From Kutzneria sp. CA-103260 (GTDB taxonomy: Bacteria > Actinomycetota > Actinomycetes > Mycobacteriales > Pseudonocardiaceae): DNA of 64,000 nt. The stretch is from the NCBI RefSeq assembly GCF_018263855.1, contig NZ_CP073318.1:1736001-1800000 (forward strand). Direction: 5' to 3'. Both the position numbers and the translations under genes were made by a program. Shown here in pieces: positions 50,065 to 59,836 of the stretch (position 1 is the stretch's first letter; each line of letters begins with the position of its first letter). The notes beneath the pieces are model-generated. The model was not told the DNA's origin, searched no databases, and saw only the letters and a program-made list of their open reading frames with translations.

Positions 50065-52524
50065 TCAACCAATCCCCCCGTCAGGATCGAACGGCTCAAC
50101 CTCGACATCCGCCTTCTCCTGCCGAAACACCGCCAACTCCGACCACCGAACCGGCGCCGACACCTCCACCCGCACCGCCAGCGCAGTGATCGTCTTCTCG
50201 TCCGGGCACAACCACACCGGCCCACCCTCGTCGGCTCGCGGATCCGCCAGCGCGGATGTCCAGGTCACCGGCACCACCGGCACGTCCGGAAACCCCGACT
50301 CCGCAGTCCACAGCCGCCGGTTGAACGACGACTCGCCCCCACCGCCGACGGCGTCGAGGAAGTCGGCGATGGGTATGGACGACGCAGCGGGCGGCTGTAC
50401 GCCGGAGAAGAGGTCCGACAACGCCATCCCAGCCGTCTGATCAACAGTGACCGCCTGGATCTCAGCCGTGAACGACCGGAGGGCGAGGCCGTCGACCAGT
50501 TCGGCACAGAGGCGGCGTCGTGCGGTGGAGTCGACTTCGGGCACGGGGTCGGGGGCTTCGGGCCCGAGGCCGCGGTCGAAGGCAACCTGGGTCATGACTT
50601 GGGAGCTGGTCCGGGTGTAGAGGGCGGAAAGCCAGCCGGGGCGCAGGCAGCGGCGGCCGACGCGGGCGGCGAGGTGACCGAGGCGCTGGTCGTCGACGAC
50701 GGCTTCGGCGACGCCAAAGGCCCACGGCCGGGTCATTGTGGCCAGGTCGACGGGGTCAGGGGGTAACTGATCGTCACTGACGGGCCCCTGGTGCACGATC
50801 CAGCCGATCACGGCCGCCCAGTCTGAGAACTCGCCCACAGCGGCGGACAGGCGGACGAGTTCTTCGGCTTCGTGCTCGGCGGCTGCCCTGGCGTTCTCGT
50901 AGGCGGCCCAGGCGAGGTTGGATCGGTGCGCGGCCTGGAACTGCTTGCGCAGGTGCAGGAATCCGATGACGGCTGAGGCGAGCAGGAAGCACAGCACGAC
51001 GGCCCCGCCGACCAGGAGCGAGTTCCGGATGGTCAGCACGTTCGTGGCGTGCAGCGCGACCGTGACGCCGAGGCCGACGACCGCCAGCAGACCGCACAGC
51101 AGCCACGCGTACCAGAGCCGGCGGTCGACGAAGGCCTCAAGCTTCGGCACGCCTTTCTTCACGCGGCTCAAGGCGTCCAGGAACGCGGCGCGGGCGTCGG
51201 CGGTGTCGGACGCCACTCGCCGGCCGATCCGGGACAGCAGCGAGTCGGGCTCGGTGGCGAGCCAATCCGTTGTGGGCTCGACAAAGTCCGCCAAGGCGGG
51301 GCTCACCGCCTCTGGTGGGAGGACCTGGCGGTGGACCCCGGACGCGGGGGTGGTGCAGCCCTCGGGCAGGTCGCCGGCGTCGACGAGGCCGAAGGCCAGC
51401 CCGCGCAGGTCGTGCCACTCGTCCGGGAACGTCCGGCGTCCCGACGGCCGCCGCACGGCGTCGACCAGGGCCTGGGCCAGGTCGGCGGTCTCGGGATCGC
51501 CGGTCACGTCGGTGGGCAGCGGGCGGCCGTCGAACCGGACGACAACATCGGTGCCGTCGCCGAAGGTGACCCGCTGGGTCAGCGCCTCGACCTGGTCCCG
51601 CACCGCGTCGGCCGCCCGAACCTGGAGTTCGTCCTGGATCTCCCCGACCCGGCCGCGGATGAACAGCCACAGCAGTCGCAACGCCTGCCGTGGCGTCATC
51701 CGGAACAGTCGGCGCGGCTTGGGGACGTGCGGGGTGCGCCGCAGCCGAATCCCCGGCCCGTTGAGGAATTCGACGGCGGCCCGGTCGACGGCGTGCTCGG
51801 CGTCGTCGACCGGTTCGGCTTCCGCCATGTCCGCCGACCAATGCGGATTCTCCTTGAGTGTCACCACTTTCCGGGTGATCTCGTCGTGCAGGCCGTGGTG
51901 GCGGGCGGCCCGGGCGTAGGACCGCATCAGCGTCACGCGAGGTTCCTGGTCGCCGGCCCCGTTGCCGTCGAGGTCGAACGGCGTGGTGACCATCCCGGTC
52001 CACAGCCCGCCCGCGCAGGCGAGCGCGAGCGCGGCGTGGGCCTCCAGGTCGGCGGCGGTGGTGATGTCGCGGCTGGCGTGGCGTGGATCCAGCCGGTCCT
52101 CGTCCACCACCACGGCGTTGACGTCCCACTGTGTGGCCAGCACGGAGTCGGGCACCTCGGCCCGCCCGTTGGCCGGCGCGACCAGGCCGACGACCGTCAG
52201 CTGCTGGTCGGCGGCCAGGCGGCGGGCGATGGCCTCCCGGACCGCCTGCGACCGGTCCGGCAGCTCGTCGGTCAGCGGCGAGCCGCCGGCCGGGGCCAGC
52301 AGCAGGCAGACGAGCCGGATCTGCCCGTAGGGCTGGGCCGCCACCGCCTCCAGCAGCGGAATCTCGCCGGAGCCGTCGCTCCACTCGGCCCGCAGCCGCT
52401 CGGTGTCGCCGTCCTGGAGCCACAGGAACGGTCGCAGGAAGCCGGCGGTGGTCCACTTCTCGATCACGGCGCGTACCCCGTCGGCGTTGCCCGGCGCCGT
52501 GATGGCGATGACGATGTCGGACAC
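50065..52524 (-). CDS. membrane protein of the tubulin-like/vWA cassette
   Basis: 819 residues from GTG 52524, five bases past the stop of the tubulin-like gene. N-terminal domain starts VSDIVIAITAPGNADGV, Rossmann-like, with alternating strands through about residue 200. Two transmembrane helices lie mid-protein (YAWLLCGLLAVVGLGVTVAL and SLLVGGAVVLCFLLASAVIG). The C-terminal 300 residues are soluble. No known enzyme motif. Position suggests it docks or anchors the tubulin-like polymer or senses its state (inference). Confidence 0.8.
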   Translation of the reverse strand: MSDIVIAITAPGNADGVRAVIEKWTTAGFLRPFLWLQDGDTERLRAEWSDGSGEIPLLEAVAAQPYGQIRLVCLLLAPAGGSPLTDELPDRSQAVREAIARRLAADQQLTVVGLVAPANGRAEVPDSVLATQWDVNAVVVDEDRLDPRHASRDITTAADLEAHAALALACAGGLWTGMVTTPFDLDGNGAGDQEPRVTLMRSYARAARHHGLHDEITRKVVTLKENPHWSADMAEAEPVDDAEHAVDRAAVEFLNGPGIRLRRTPHVPKPRRLFRMTPRQALRLLWLFIRGRVGEIQDELQVRAADAVRDQVEALTQRVTFGDGTDVVVRFDGRPLPTDVTGDPETADLAQALVDAVRRPSGRRTFPDEWHDLRGLAFGLVDAGDLPEGCTTPASGVHRQVLPPEAVSPALADFVEPTTDWLATEPDSLLSRIGRRVASDTADARAAFLDALSRVKKGVPKLEAFVDRRLWYAWLLCGLLAVVGLGVTVALHATNVLTIRNSLLVGGAVVLCFLLASAVIGFLHLRKQFQAAHRSNLAWAAYENARAAAEHEAEELVRLSAAVGEFSDWAAVIGWIVHQGPVSDDQLPPDPVDLATMTRPWAFGVAEAVVDDQRLGHLAARVGRRCLRPGWLSALYTRTSSQVMTQVAFDRGLGPEAPDPVPEVDSTARRRLCAELVDGLALRSFTAEIQAVTVDQTAGMALSDLFSGVQPPAASSIPIADFLDAVGGGGESSFNRRLWTAESGFPDVPVVPVTWTSALADPRADEGGPVWLCPDEKTITALAVRVEVSAPVRWSELAVFRQEKADVEVEPFDPDGGIG

Positions 52525-52528
52525 GGCC

Positions 52529-55500
52529 TCAGCCCACCCCGAACATGTCGATGATGTCGCCGCCGGCGTCGACGGAGTCCTGGATGACATCGAGCGCGTG
52601 CAGGATGTCCTCGCGCAGTTCCCACGCCCGGGAGACGCGCAGGCCGGTCTGGGGCGTGAGCTGGGCCTCGCGGTATTCCTCGTAGTGCTTCCGGTACTCG
52701 TCGATGGTCTCGTTCACGATCCTGGACCGGATCGCCGGCTGGTCGCCGGCCGCGCCGGCCAGCTTCGGGTTCGGCGTCGGGGCGCCCGGGGCGGTCCGGC
52801 CGGTCTCGATCCAGGTCGACAGCTCGCCGGGGTCGGCCAGCTCGTCCCGCTCGCCCACCGACTGTCCCAAGTGGACCAACCGGTCGTAGGGATCAGTCGG
52901 GGAGCCGACGATGGTCAGCGCCATCGACTCCAGCACGGCCGGCAGCCACTCGTCGTGCTTGCGGATGGTCGGACCGAGCAGCGGATACGGGAACTGCCGG
53001 TAGCCGCCGGGCGTCCAGATCTCGGTCGGCGCGCCGCGCAGGTTGCTGTTGCGGCACCGCACCTGGTTCAGGAACCGGGCGACGAACCAGCCGCGCACCA
53101 CCGCCGCCCGGACCTCCGGCGGGCAGGGCACGAACCACGGCAGCTGCCGGGCCCGCCGCCAGGTCCAGAAGGACCCCAGCGCGTTGCGCACGCCGTCCTG
53201 CTCCCACTGGGTGCGGATCGGCTGGGCCAGCGAGGACATGACCGCCGGCAGCACCGGCGCGTCCAGGAAGGTGAAGATGTCGATCCGCTCCGTGTCCTCG
53301 CCGCCGAACAGCTGCTCGAACTCGGTGTCGGTGCGGTTGGCGAACACCCGGTGGGCGGCCTCGCGGCCCGGGTGCCCGGGCGGGAACGGCAGCGGCGTCA
53401 TCACTTCGCGGTAGCCGATCTGGCGGCCGCCGTGCACCCGGGACAGGGTCGGCGCGTCGATGTCGACGAGCGGCCGGGACATCAGGACCGTCTGGGCGAG
53501 CAGGCTGCGGAACCGTTCGCGCTTCTCGGCTTCCTGCTGGCCGCCGCGGCCGCCGTCGTCCAGGTAGGTGCCCAGCGTCTGGGCGAGGTGGCGGGACAGC
53601 GACGTGTCCGGCCGGCGGATCCACCGCTTGGCCCGGTCCCGGAGTGCGGCCACGTCGAAGCTCGTGGTGAACACCGCGCCGGCGGGTGTCTGGCCGCCGC
53701 TGAGCCGGGCGTGCCGCGGCGTCCAGGTTGTCCTGGTCTGGACCAGGCACTGGGCCAGGTCGTCGCGCTCGCGGCTGCCGGTGATCACCTCGCGCCGGGC
53801 CACGATGATCGCGTCGCCGAACTCCTTCCTGTCCACCTGCCGGCGGATCTGCGTCTCGAAGACCGTGGGATAGTCGGTGACCTTCTCCAGCAGCAGCTCG
53901 TTGCGGGCCGGGTAGTAGGACTCGGGCACGACGCCGTTGTCGGTCGGCCAGTCCCGCACCGGCGAGGGCCGCTCGGCGGTGCCGGTGTAGTCGATCTCCA
54001 GCCGTTCCCGGGCCGACGTGAGGGCGTAACGCAGTGGTGCCAACAAGTTCTCGCACAGATCCTGGACGAGGTCGACGGCCAGTTGGTCCACCAGCGCCTC
54101 GGTGTGGGCGTGCAGGCATTCGGCCGCGGCGTCCACGGCCTGCCGGACCCGGGGATGGTTGGCCGGCATCGTGGTCGTGGTCTGCGCGAGCACCTTCCGC
54201 ACCCGGCCTCGCATGTCCTGGACCAGCCGGTTGTGGGCGTCGCGGGAGGCGAGCAGTTCCGGCACGACGGTGTCGGTGAGTTCGGTGATCACCGACCGGA
54301 GCACGTCCACCGCCACGCGCACCCCCTCCGCCGCGATCAGGTCGGCCATGCGGGCCTGCACGACGTTCTGCAGCCGCGCCGCCCAGGCCGCGGCGTTGGC
54401 GACGTACACGTCCTCGTAGCCGCGGAAGTCGCCGCCCCAGCGGGCATCCATCCGCTCGATGACCCGCTTGCCGACCTGGTCGGCCCGGGCATTGGTGGGC
54501 CACTGCGGGGTCACGTCGTCGAGCAGCCGCGGGCCGACGTGGCCGACAACAGCGGTTTTCGCGTCGGCCTCGGCCACATCGCCCCGGATGGCGTCAGTGA
54601 TCTGGTGCCGGTTGGCGATCGCCTTCTCGTGCAGCCCGCAGGCCTCGATGAACGGGACCCGCGCAACGTCCACATGGGACTGTCGGGCCTGCTCCTCGTT
54701 GCGCTCCTTCTCGTCACCGCGCCGCCAGTGGCCGGACAGCAGGTGCTCGGCGGCTTCCCGGATGAGCCGGTCGGCGGTGTAGCGGGCGAACCGGTTGAGG
54801 CCGATGCCGACCGACGCGCAGCCGAACGAGCTCAGCGGCAGCTCGGTCATGGCGCCGACGGCGGGCGCGTTGTCGTTGCGCGGCAGCGCCCGGTCGGCCC
54901 AGTTCCCGATCTCGTGGGCGGAGAACCGGTCCTGGATCTCGTTGCTGGTCACCCAGACCGCGAGCCCGCGGCCGACGGCCTCGTAGACGTCGTACTGGTC
55001 GGCGTAGCTGACCTTGCCGTTGGACTTGCCGATCATGTACGGGATGCGCGGACCGCGGGCCTGCACCGGGGCCATCGAGGCGCCGCCGGCCCGCAGCAGG
55101 GCGAACTCGTCGGGCGCCTCGGGCGAGTTGTTCCACCGCGAGTTCAGCAGCTCGCTCAGGGCGGCCAGCGCGTTGGGGTTGACGCCGACCCGGTCGGCCG
55201 GGCTGATCTCGTTGAACACCTCGGGTGTGTACAGGATGGACACCAGCTGGCCCTGCGCCGCGGGCAGCAGCTGGCCGAGCATGTCGCAGACGTCGCCGAG
55301 CAGGCCGGCACCCGACCCGCCGGCCAGCGAGCTGATCACCAGCACCTGCGTGTCCAAGGTGCTCGGCGTCCCGTTTCCCGTCAGCCGCAGGCAAACCCGG
55401 CTGAACTCCTCGTTGGCCGCCTCGCCGGACATGGCCCGCACGGCGACCGACAGCCGCTCGTGGGCGATCGACATCCGGGCGCCCAGCACCACCCGGCCGA

Positions 55501-55858
55501 TCGCGCGGAACCGGCCGCCGCCGTTCACCGGCTCGACCTTCACCAGTGTGGGATCGGGCCGCCACACGGCGGTGTGCCGGACCACGGAGTCGCCCTGGCC
55601 GCACATCATCTCGTCGATGTCCCGGTAGCGCAGGCCCTCGACGGCCAGCCCCACGTAGTTGTTCTTCGGTAGCAACGGTATCCGCTCGGGTTTGGCCCCC
55701 TGCTCCAGCGGCACGTCGATGTGCACGAACTGCCAGGCGTCGGGAATGCCGTCGTCGTAGCCGTGCTCGGACAGGTAGTCGGCCAGCAGCGCCCGCAACG
55801 CGCGGAGGGTGACGCCGCCGGATCCGCCGACACCGACAAAGAGGAACTTCTGTAGCAC
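52529..55858 (-). CDS. tubulin-like (Tubulin_2) protein
   Basis: 1109 residues. N-terminus LQKFLFVGVGGSGGVTLRAL is a FtsZ/tubulin-type nucleotide start (residues 9-15). The signature T4 loop is SSLAGGSGAGLLGD (about residues 177-188), as GGSGAG in place of GGGTGTG. Then LYTPEVF and long helical regions to the C-terminus. Matches the Tubulin_2 family of large bacterial tubulin-like proteins that occur with vWA proteins. Probably binds GTP and may polymerise; cell role unknown. Placed 27 bp after the vWA gene. Confidence 0.9.
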   Translation of the reverse strand: MLQKFLFVGVGGSGGVTLRALRALLADYLSEHGYDDGIPDAWQFVHIDVPLEQGAKPERIPLLPKNNYVGLAVEGLRYRDIDEMMCGQGDSVVRHTAVWRPDPTLVKVEPVNGGGRFRAIGRVVLGARMSIAHERLSVAVRAMSGEAANEEFSRVCLRLTGNGTPSTLDTQVLVISSLAGGSGAGLLGDVCDMLGQLLPAAQGQLVSILYTPEVFNEISPADRVGVNPNALAALSELLNSRWNNSPEAPDEFALLRAGGASMAPVQARGPRIPYMIGKSNGKVSYADQYDVYEAVGRGLAVWVTSNEIQDRFSAHEIGNWADRALPRNDNAPAVGAMTELPLSSFGCASVGIGLNRFARYTADRLIREAAEHLLSGHWRRGDEKERNEEQARQSHVDVARVPFIEACGLHEKAIANRHQITDAIRGDVAEADAKTAVVGHVGPRLLDDVTPQWPTNARADQVGKRVIERMDARWGGDFRGYEDVYVANAAAWAARLQNVVQARMADLIAAEGVRVAVDVLRSVITELTDTVVPELLASRDAHNRLVQDMRGRVRKVLAQTTTTMPANHPRVRQAVDAAAECLHAHTEALVDQLAVDLVQDLCENLLAPLRYALTSARERLEIDYTGTAERPSPVRDWPTDNGVVPESYYPARNELLLEKVTDYPTVFETQIRRQVDRKEFGDAIIVARREVITGSRERDDLAQCLVQTRTTWTPRHARLSGGQTPAGAVFTTSFDVAALRDRAKRWIRRPDTSLSRHLAQTLGTYLDDGGRGGQQEAEKRERFRSLLAQTVLMSRPLVDIDAPTLSRVHGGRQIGYREVMTPLPFPPGHPGREAAHRVFANRTDTEFEQLFGGEDTERIDIFTFLDAPVLPAVMSSLAQPIRTQWEQDGVRNALGSFWTWRRARQLPWFVPCPPEVRAAVVRGWFVARFLNQVRCRNSNLRGAPTEIWTPGGYRQFPYPLLGPTIRKHDEWLPAVLESMALTIVGSPTDPYDRLVHLGQSVGERDELADPGELSTWIETGRTAPGAPTPNPKLAGAAGDQPAIRSRIVNETIDEYRKHYEEYREAQLTPQTGLRVSRAWELREDILHALDVIQDSVDAGGDIIDMFGVG

Positions 55859-55885
55859 TGTGCTCTCCCTGGATTCGTCCGCTGG

Positions 55886-58480
55886 TCAGGCCGGCGGGTG
55901 GTAGATCTCGTCCTCGACGACGGCTTCCGGGTCGCTGGGCGGCCCGATGCGGTCGGCCACGGCGCGCACCCGGGCCGGCAGCGTCCGTTCCACCTGCTCC
56001 ACGAGACGGGTCACCTTGCTGGGCAACTCGAAGTCGGACAGGAACAGGTGCAGCCGGCCGGCGACGCGGAAGCCGTCCTCCTCGACCACCGAGGTCTCGC
56101 TGTCGATCACGAACACCCAGGTGTCGGCCAGCTCGAACCCGACCCGGGCCCGGGACAGGGAACCCGCCGCGGTCAGCACCTGCCGGCCGTGCTGGCGCGC
56201 CAGGCCGTAGGGCAGCAGCCACGGCGCCAGCGAGATCCGCCGGTGCAGCGACAGGGCCCCGCAGTCGAACCGTCGGCAGTCCACCGGTGGCACCTCGGCC
56301 GGCATGTCCCGGAACGACTGGGCGTCGAGCACCAAACAGAGCGGCGATCCCGTGTCACCGCAACGAACTCCGTTCGGCGTGACCACGACGTCGAGCTCGG
56401 CGTGGCGCAGCTGGCCCGGCTCGCGGAACTTGGCCGTCCACCAGCTCACCAGCCAGAGCAACAGCAACGGGAGCAGGATGCCGCCCAACAGGATCAGCAG
56501 GAACAGGCCGTCCCGCTCGGACGTGTTGAGCGGCCGCTGCATCTCGAAGCTGACCGGAACGTCGATGCGGCGCGGCGTTCCGTTGTCGGCGGTCACCATC
56601 ACGGCGATCTGCCCCTTGGCGATCCCGCTGCGCACCTGCTCGGGAGCCGCCGCGACGGCCACGTCCTGGCGCTGGCCGGGGGAGAGGTGCAGGCACTGCT
56701 GGGCATTCGTCGCGTTCGGGGTGAAGGTGGTCGTCACGCGGCCGACGTTCGGCGGGACCTGCCCGAAGTTGGTGCCGGCGAACCACACGCAGCCGCTCGC
56801 GCCGACTCCGCCGGTCAGCGTCATCGTGCCGGTGGCGGCGCCGCTGTCCGTGATCGTCTTCAGGCGGAGCTCGACCGGGCTGACCTTGGGGAAGGACGAG
56901 GGCTGGAGCACCGGCACGCGGTAGGTCGTCGACCGCGGCCGCAGGCTCAGGCCGCCGCTGGTCACCACGTCGAGTGTCACCTTGAGGTCTACATAGGACT
57001 CGGTGTCGGTGGTGGGAACCTCATACTCGGCCCGGTAGCTGCCATCCGGCTGGGCAGGTCCGATGTGGACGGTGTGCTGCCCGCCGCCCGGATCGGTGAC
57101 GACGGCGCTGATCGTCGCGGAGCGGACGAAGTCGGCAGGCGTGCGGGGCGAGCCGGCCGCATCGGTGATCTTGATGGTGAACGGGGTCCGCTCGGCCACC
57201 GGAAACGCCGCAGGCGCCGGCCGGACCACCGGCACGAGGCTGCCGAACACGGTGATCTGCGTCTGCGCCAGCGCCCCGGCGTTCTGTCCGGTGGTGTCGA
57301 CGAACCGCACCGTCCACCGGCCGACCCAGGCCGAGGAGTCCGGCGGCAGCGTGCCGTCGACGACCAGGTCGAGGTCGGTCAGCGAGGACACGGTCAAGGT
57401 CGTGCCGGCCAACTGGAAGGTGCCGGCCTTGAGCTGCGACTGACTGCCCGATGGCGGCTGGAGGTAGGCCACGATTCCCGGCGCGCCCAAGCCGAGCAGC
57501 AGGTGGAACTCGCGCAACGACTGGTCGAGGTCGAACGTCTCCGTGCACCGTGCGTCCGACGCCGCACCCGGGGTGCACACGGGCACCGGCTGCGGACCGG
57601 GGCCCGACGTCCCGCCCACGCTGGCCTGCACCAGGGCGTCGAACGCCTGGAGCAGCTGCTCCAGACTGGTCACCGGGTAGTACTTGCCGGGCGGCGAACC
57701 CTGGGCGCCGCAGCGTTGCCCCGGCGCGTCCCGTTCCGCGATCGACTGCAGGAAGCCCTGATCCGCCGCGCTCGCGCCCGGCGGCACGAGGCCGACCGCG
57801 ACGATCGTCGTCCCGGCCGAGCGCAGCTGGTCGACCAGATTGCCCGGGTCGCAGAGGAAGTGCCGCCCCTGCGCCATGATCGCGTTCACGTCGTCGGGTG
57901 GGATGCCCGGCGCGTACGGCCGGTTGATCGACGTCGTGCCGAGGTCGTAGACGCCGTCGGTGAACAGCACCAGCAGCCGGCACGGCGGCTGGTCGCCCTG
58001 TGCGACCGCCGCGTCCGCGGCCGCGAACTGCTGCTGCGCGCCGAGCAGGGCGGACACGAAGTCGGTGTCGTTGTCCTTGTTCCGGCCCGCGAACGCCCGC
58101 GCCTGGTTCTCCAGGTCGGCGGTGCTCTGCTGGTCCAGCCTCACCCACGAGCCGGCGTTGAAGCCGGTGCCGAACCCGGCCAACTGGACCTGGACCGTCC
58201 GCTGGCCCTCGGTGCCGTAACGGCCGAGCGACCGGAGCATGCCCACCAGCGCGTCGACCCGCCGGGCCGTGCGGTCACTGGACTGGAGGCTGCTGGACTC
58301 GTCGACCAGGGCGAGAACGTTCAGGCGTCCCCGGTCGTTGAGGCAGGAGGCGACCTGGTCCAGTGCGGCGGTTCCGGTGCTCTGGGCCGCGGCGGTGGCC
58401 AGGTTCACCGTCGGGAGCGGCCCGACGGTGACCGTCAGCGCGAGCAGCGCCGAGATGATGAGTCCACGCGCTCGTCTCAT
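55886..58480 (-). CDS. secreted/membrane vWA-domain protein
   Basis: 864 residues from ATG 58480 (overlaps the upstream stop as TGATG). Signal peptide to about residue 33. vWA domain residues 50-320 with MIDAS: DESSS (Asp60), LLVLFTDGVYDLG, then VAVGLVPPG. Several beta-sandwich regions follow, one transmembrane helix near residues 655-677 (FLLILLGGILLPLLLLWLV), and a cytoplasmic C-terminal domain of about 185 residues. So a metal-dependent adhesion domain outside and a tail inside, well placed to couple to the tubulin-like protein. Confidence 0.9.
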   Translation of the reverse strand: MRRARGLIISALLALTVTVGPLPTVNLATAAAQSTGTAALDQVASCLNDRGRLNVLALVDESSSLQSSDRTARRVDALVGMLRSLGRYGTEGQRTVQVQLAGFGTGFNAGSWVRLDQQSTADLENQARAFAGRNKDNDTDFVSALLGAQQQFAAADAAVAQGDQPPCRLLVLFTDGVYDLGTTSINRPYAPGIPPDDVNAIMAQGRHFLCDPGNLVDQLRSAGTTIVAVGLVPPGASAADQGFLQSIAERDAPGQRCGAQGSPPGKYYPVTSLEQLLQAFDALVQASVGGTSGPGPQPVPVCTPGAASDARCTETFDLDQSLREFHLLLGLGAPGIVAYLQPPSGSQSQLKAGTFQLAGTTLTVSSLTDLDLVVDGTLPPDSSAWVGRWTVRFVDTTGQNAGALAQTQITVFGSLVPVVRPAPAAFPVAERTPFTIKITDAAGSPRTPADFVRSATISAVVTDPGGGQHTVHIGPAQPDGSYRAEYEVPTTDTESYVDLKVTLDVVTSGGLSLRPRSTTYRVPVLQPSSFPKVSPVELRLKTITDSGAATGTMTLTGGVGASGCVWFAGTNFGQVPPNVGRVTTTFTPNATNAQQCLHLSPGQRQDVAVAAAPEQVRSGIAKGQIAVMVTADNGTPRRIDVPVSFEMQRPLNTSERDGLFLLILLGGILLPLLLLWLVSWWTAKFREPGQLRHAELDVVVTPNGVRCGDTGSPLCLVLDAQSFRDMPAEVPPVDCRRFDCGALSLHRRISLAPWLLPYGLARQHGRQVLTAAGSLSRARVGFELADTWVFVIDSETSVVEEDGFRVAGRLHLFLSDFELPSKVTRLVEQVERTLPARVRAVADRIGPPSDPEAVVEDEIYHPPA

Positions 58481-58806
58481 CACCGGACCGCCAGTTCCGA
58501 GGCGATGTTCCAGGCGTGCCAGGCACATGCGGCGATGCCCAGCACGAGCACCGCCGACCAGGCCCCGCGCAGCGCCCGCACCTCCAGGTACACCGCGTCC
58601 AGGGCGTGCCGCCGGGCGGCGTCGACCCGGGCGAACGCCGCGAGCAGGCCCGCGCACACCACCGAGCCCAGCACGTAGCCGACGATGTGCGCGGGCAGCT
58701 CCGACGCCCCGACCAGCGCGACGGAGGCCGCGACGGCCATCCCGGCCAGCACGAGCAGCGTCACGGGCGGCCTTTTCTCGACGACCTCGCCGAATTCCTC
58801 ACTCAC
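58480..58806 (-). CDS. small membrane protein of the cassette
   Basis: 108 residues. Three or four hydrophobic segments (VTLLVLAGMAVAASVALVG, IVGYVLGSVVCAGLLAAFA, WSAVLVLGIAACAWHAWNI) and charged loops. No known family. Its stop overlaps the vWA start, so both are made together. Confidence 0.8.
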   Translation of the reverse strand: MSEEFGEVVEKRPPVTLLVLAGMAVAASVALVGASELPAHIVGYVLGSVVCAGLLAAFARVDAARRHALDAVYLEVRALRGAWSAVLVLGIAACAWHAWNIASELAVR

Positions 58807-58900
58807 CGCGAACCTCCTTCCCGATCAGCAGGCGCGGACCAGACCGATCGTTGTGGCTCAATGTGCCGTGCGGGAACAAAACGAAATGGGGGACAACTGG

Positions 58901-59605
58901 TCACGGAATAAGCACGGGGTGCCCGAGCGCGGCATCCGGGAGCGCACTCTGCACGCCGCCGGCCGCGTCGGCCCCGGCTTGCAGCGGCGACTTCAGCGTC
59001 GCGGGCGGATAGATCCGGATAGTCAGCCGCAGCGCGTTCCGGACGTCGATGTCGATGTTCTGCGGGTGCCCGATCGACGCCGTCCAACTCTTCAACACGC
59101 CGTCCACGTCGATCTCGAACTTGTCCGCCGACCCGCTCGCGGCGGTGTCCACCACGCCGGCGACCGCGGTGAACCGGCTGAACCGGCGACCGAGATCGAC
59201 GTCGTAGGCGGCCGGCGACGGGCCGTTGCAGAACAGTTCGCACGAGTAGCGCAGGCTGTTCTCGTAGTGCTGGCCGTCGATGTCGACGTCCTGGAACCGC
59301 AGGTCGGAGGACGGTTCGCCGGCCCTGGGCAGGTCGGACAGCAGCGCCGTCGACACCGTGGCGCTGCTCGACGTGGTCGCCGTGCCGGTGCTCGTGGTGG
59401 CCCGGGTCGTGCTGGCCGGGATCGTCGTGCTGGCCGGTGGCGGGGCCGACTGGTCCGACTGACCGCCGCCGCTGACCACCACGGCCACCAGCCCCGCGAC
59501 CGTCGGCAAACCAATCCAGGTCGCCAACTGCAATACGTCAGCCGTCAGCCCGAGTCGATCTCGCCATCGTGTTGTCCACTTCGGTGAACCATCATCGTCA
59601 TTCAC
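58901..59605 (-). CDS. membrane-anchored protein with NPCBM-like domain
   Basis: 234 residues. One transmembrane helix near residues 28-48 (LATWIGLPTVAGLVAVVV), a Ser/Thr/Ala/Pro-rich linker (about 50-90) and a C-terminal beta domain resembling NPCBM carbohydrate-binding modules: RYSCELFCNGPSPAAYDV, GRRFSRFTAVAGVVD, KFEIDVDG. Probably extracellular sugar binding. 94 bp upstream of the tubulin-like cassette on the same strand, possibly part of it. Confidence 0.8.
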   Translation of the reverse strand: MNDDDGSPKWTTRWRDRLGLTADVLQLATWIGLPTVAGLVAVVVSGGGQSDQSAPPPASTTIPASTTRATTSTGTATTSSSATVSTALLSDLPRAGEPSSDLRFQDVDIDGQHYENSLRYSCELFCNGPSPAAYDVDLGRRFSRFTAVAGVVDTAASGSADKFEIDVDGVLKSWTASIGHPQNIDIDVRNALRLTIRIYPPATLKSPLQAGADAAGGVQSALPDAALGHPVLIP

Positions 59606-59836
59606 GACACCAGTACCCCGCGTTTGGTGAAAACCGTCCCATCTGACGGGCCTAGTCGCGGGTATGGTCTGACTCGTTACCGGTTACGCGTATCGCGCTG
59701 ATAGTCCCTCGGAACACCGCACGAACGGGCTAGTCAAAATTGATGAGAAGTAATCGCTCAACTCCGGGGAGTGAAGCGCGTCATCAGCCAGGGGGTGGCA
59801 AGTCCCAGGAGTCACTCCGCCTCAGCCACCTGTTCC

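Noticed and set aside
52403..55672. 1089-codon plus-strand open frame
   Set aside because: Shadow of the tubulin-like gene; no domain and no ribosome site.
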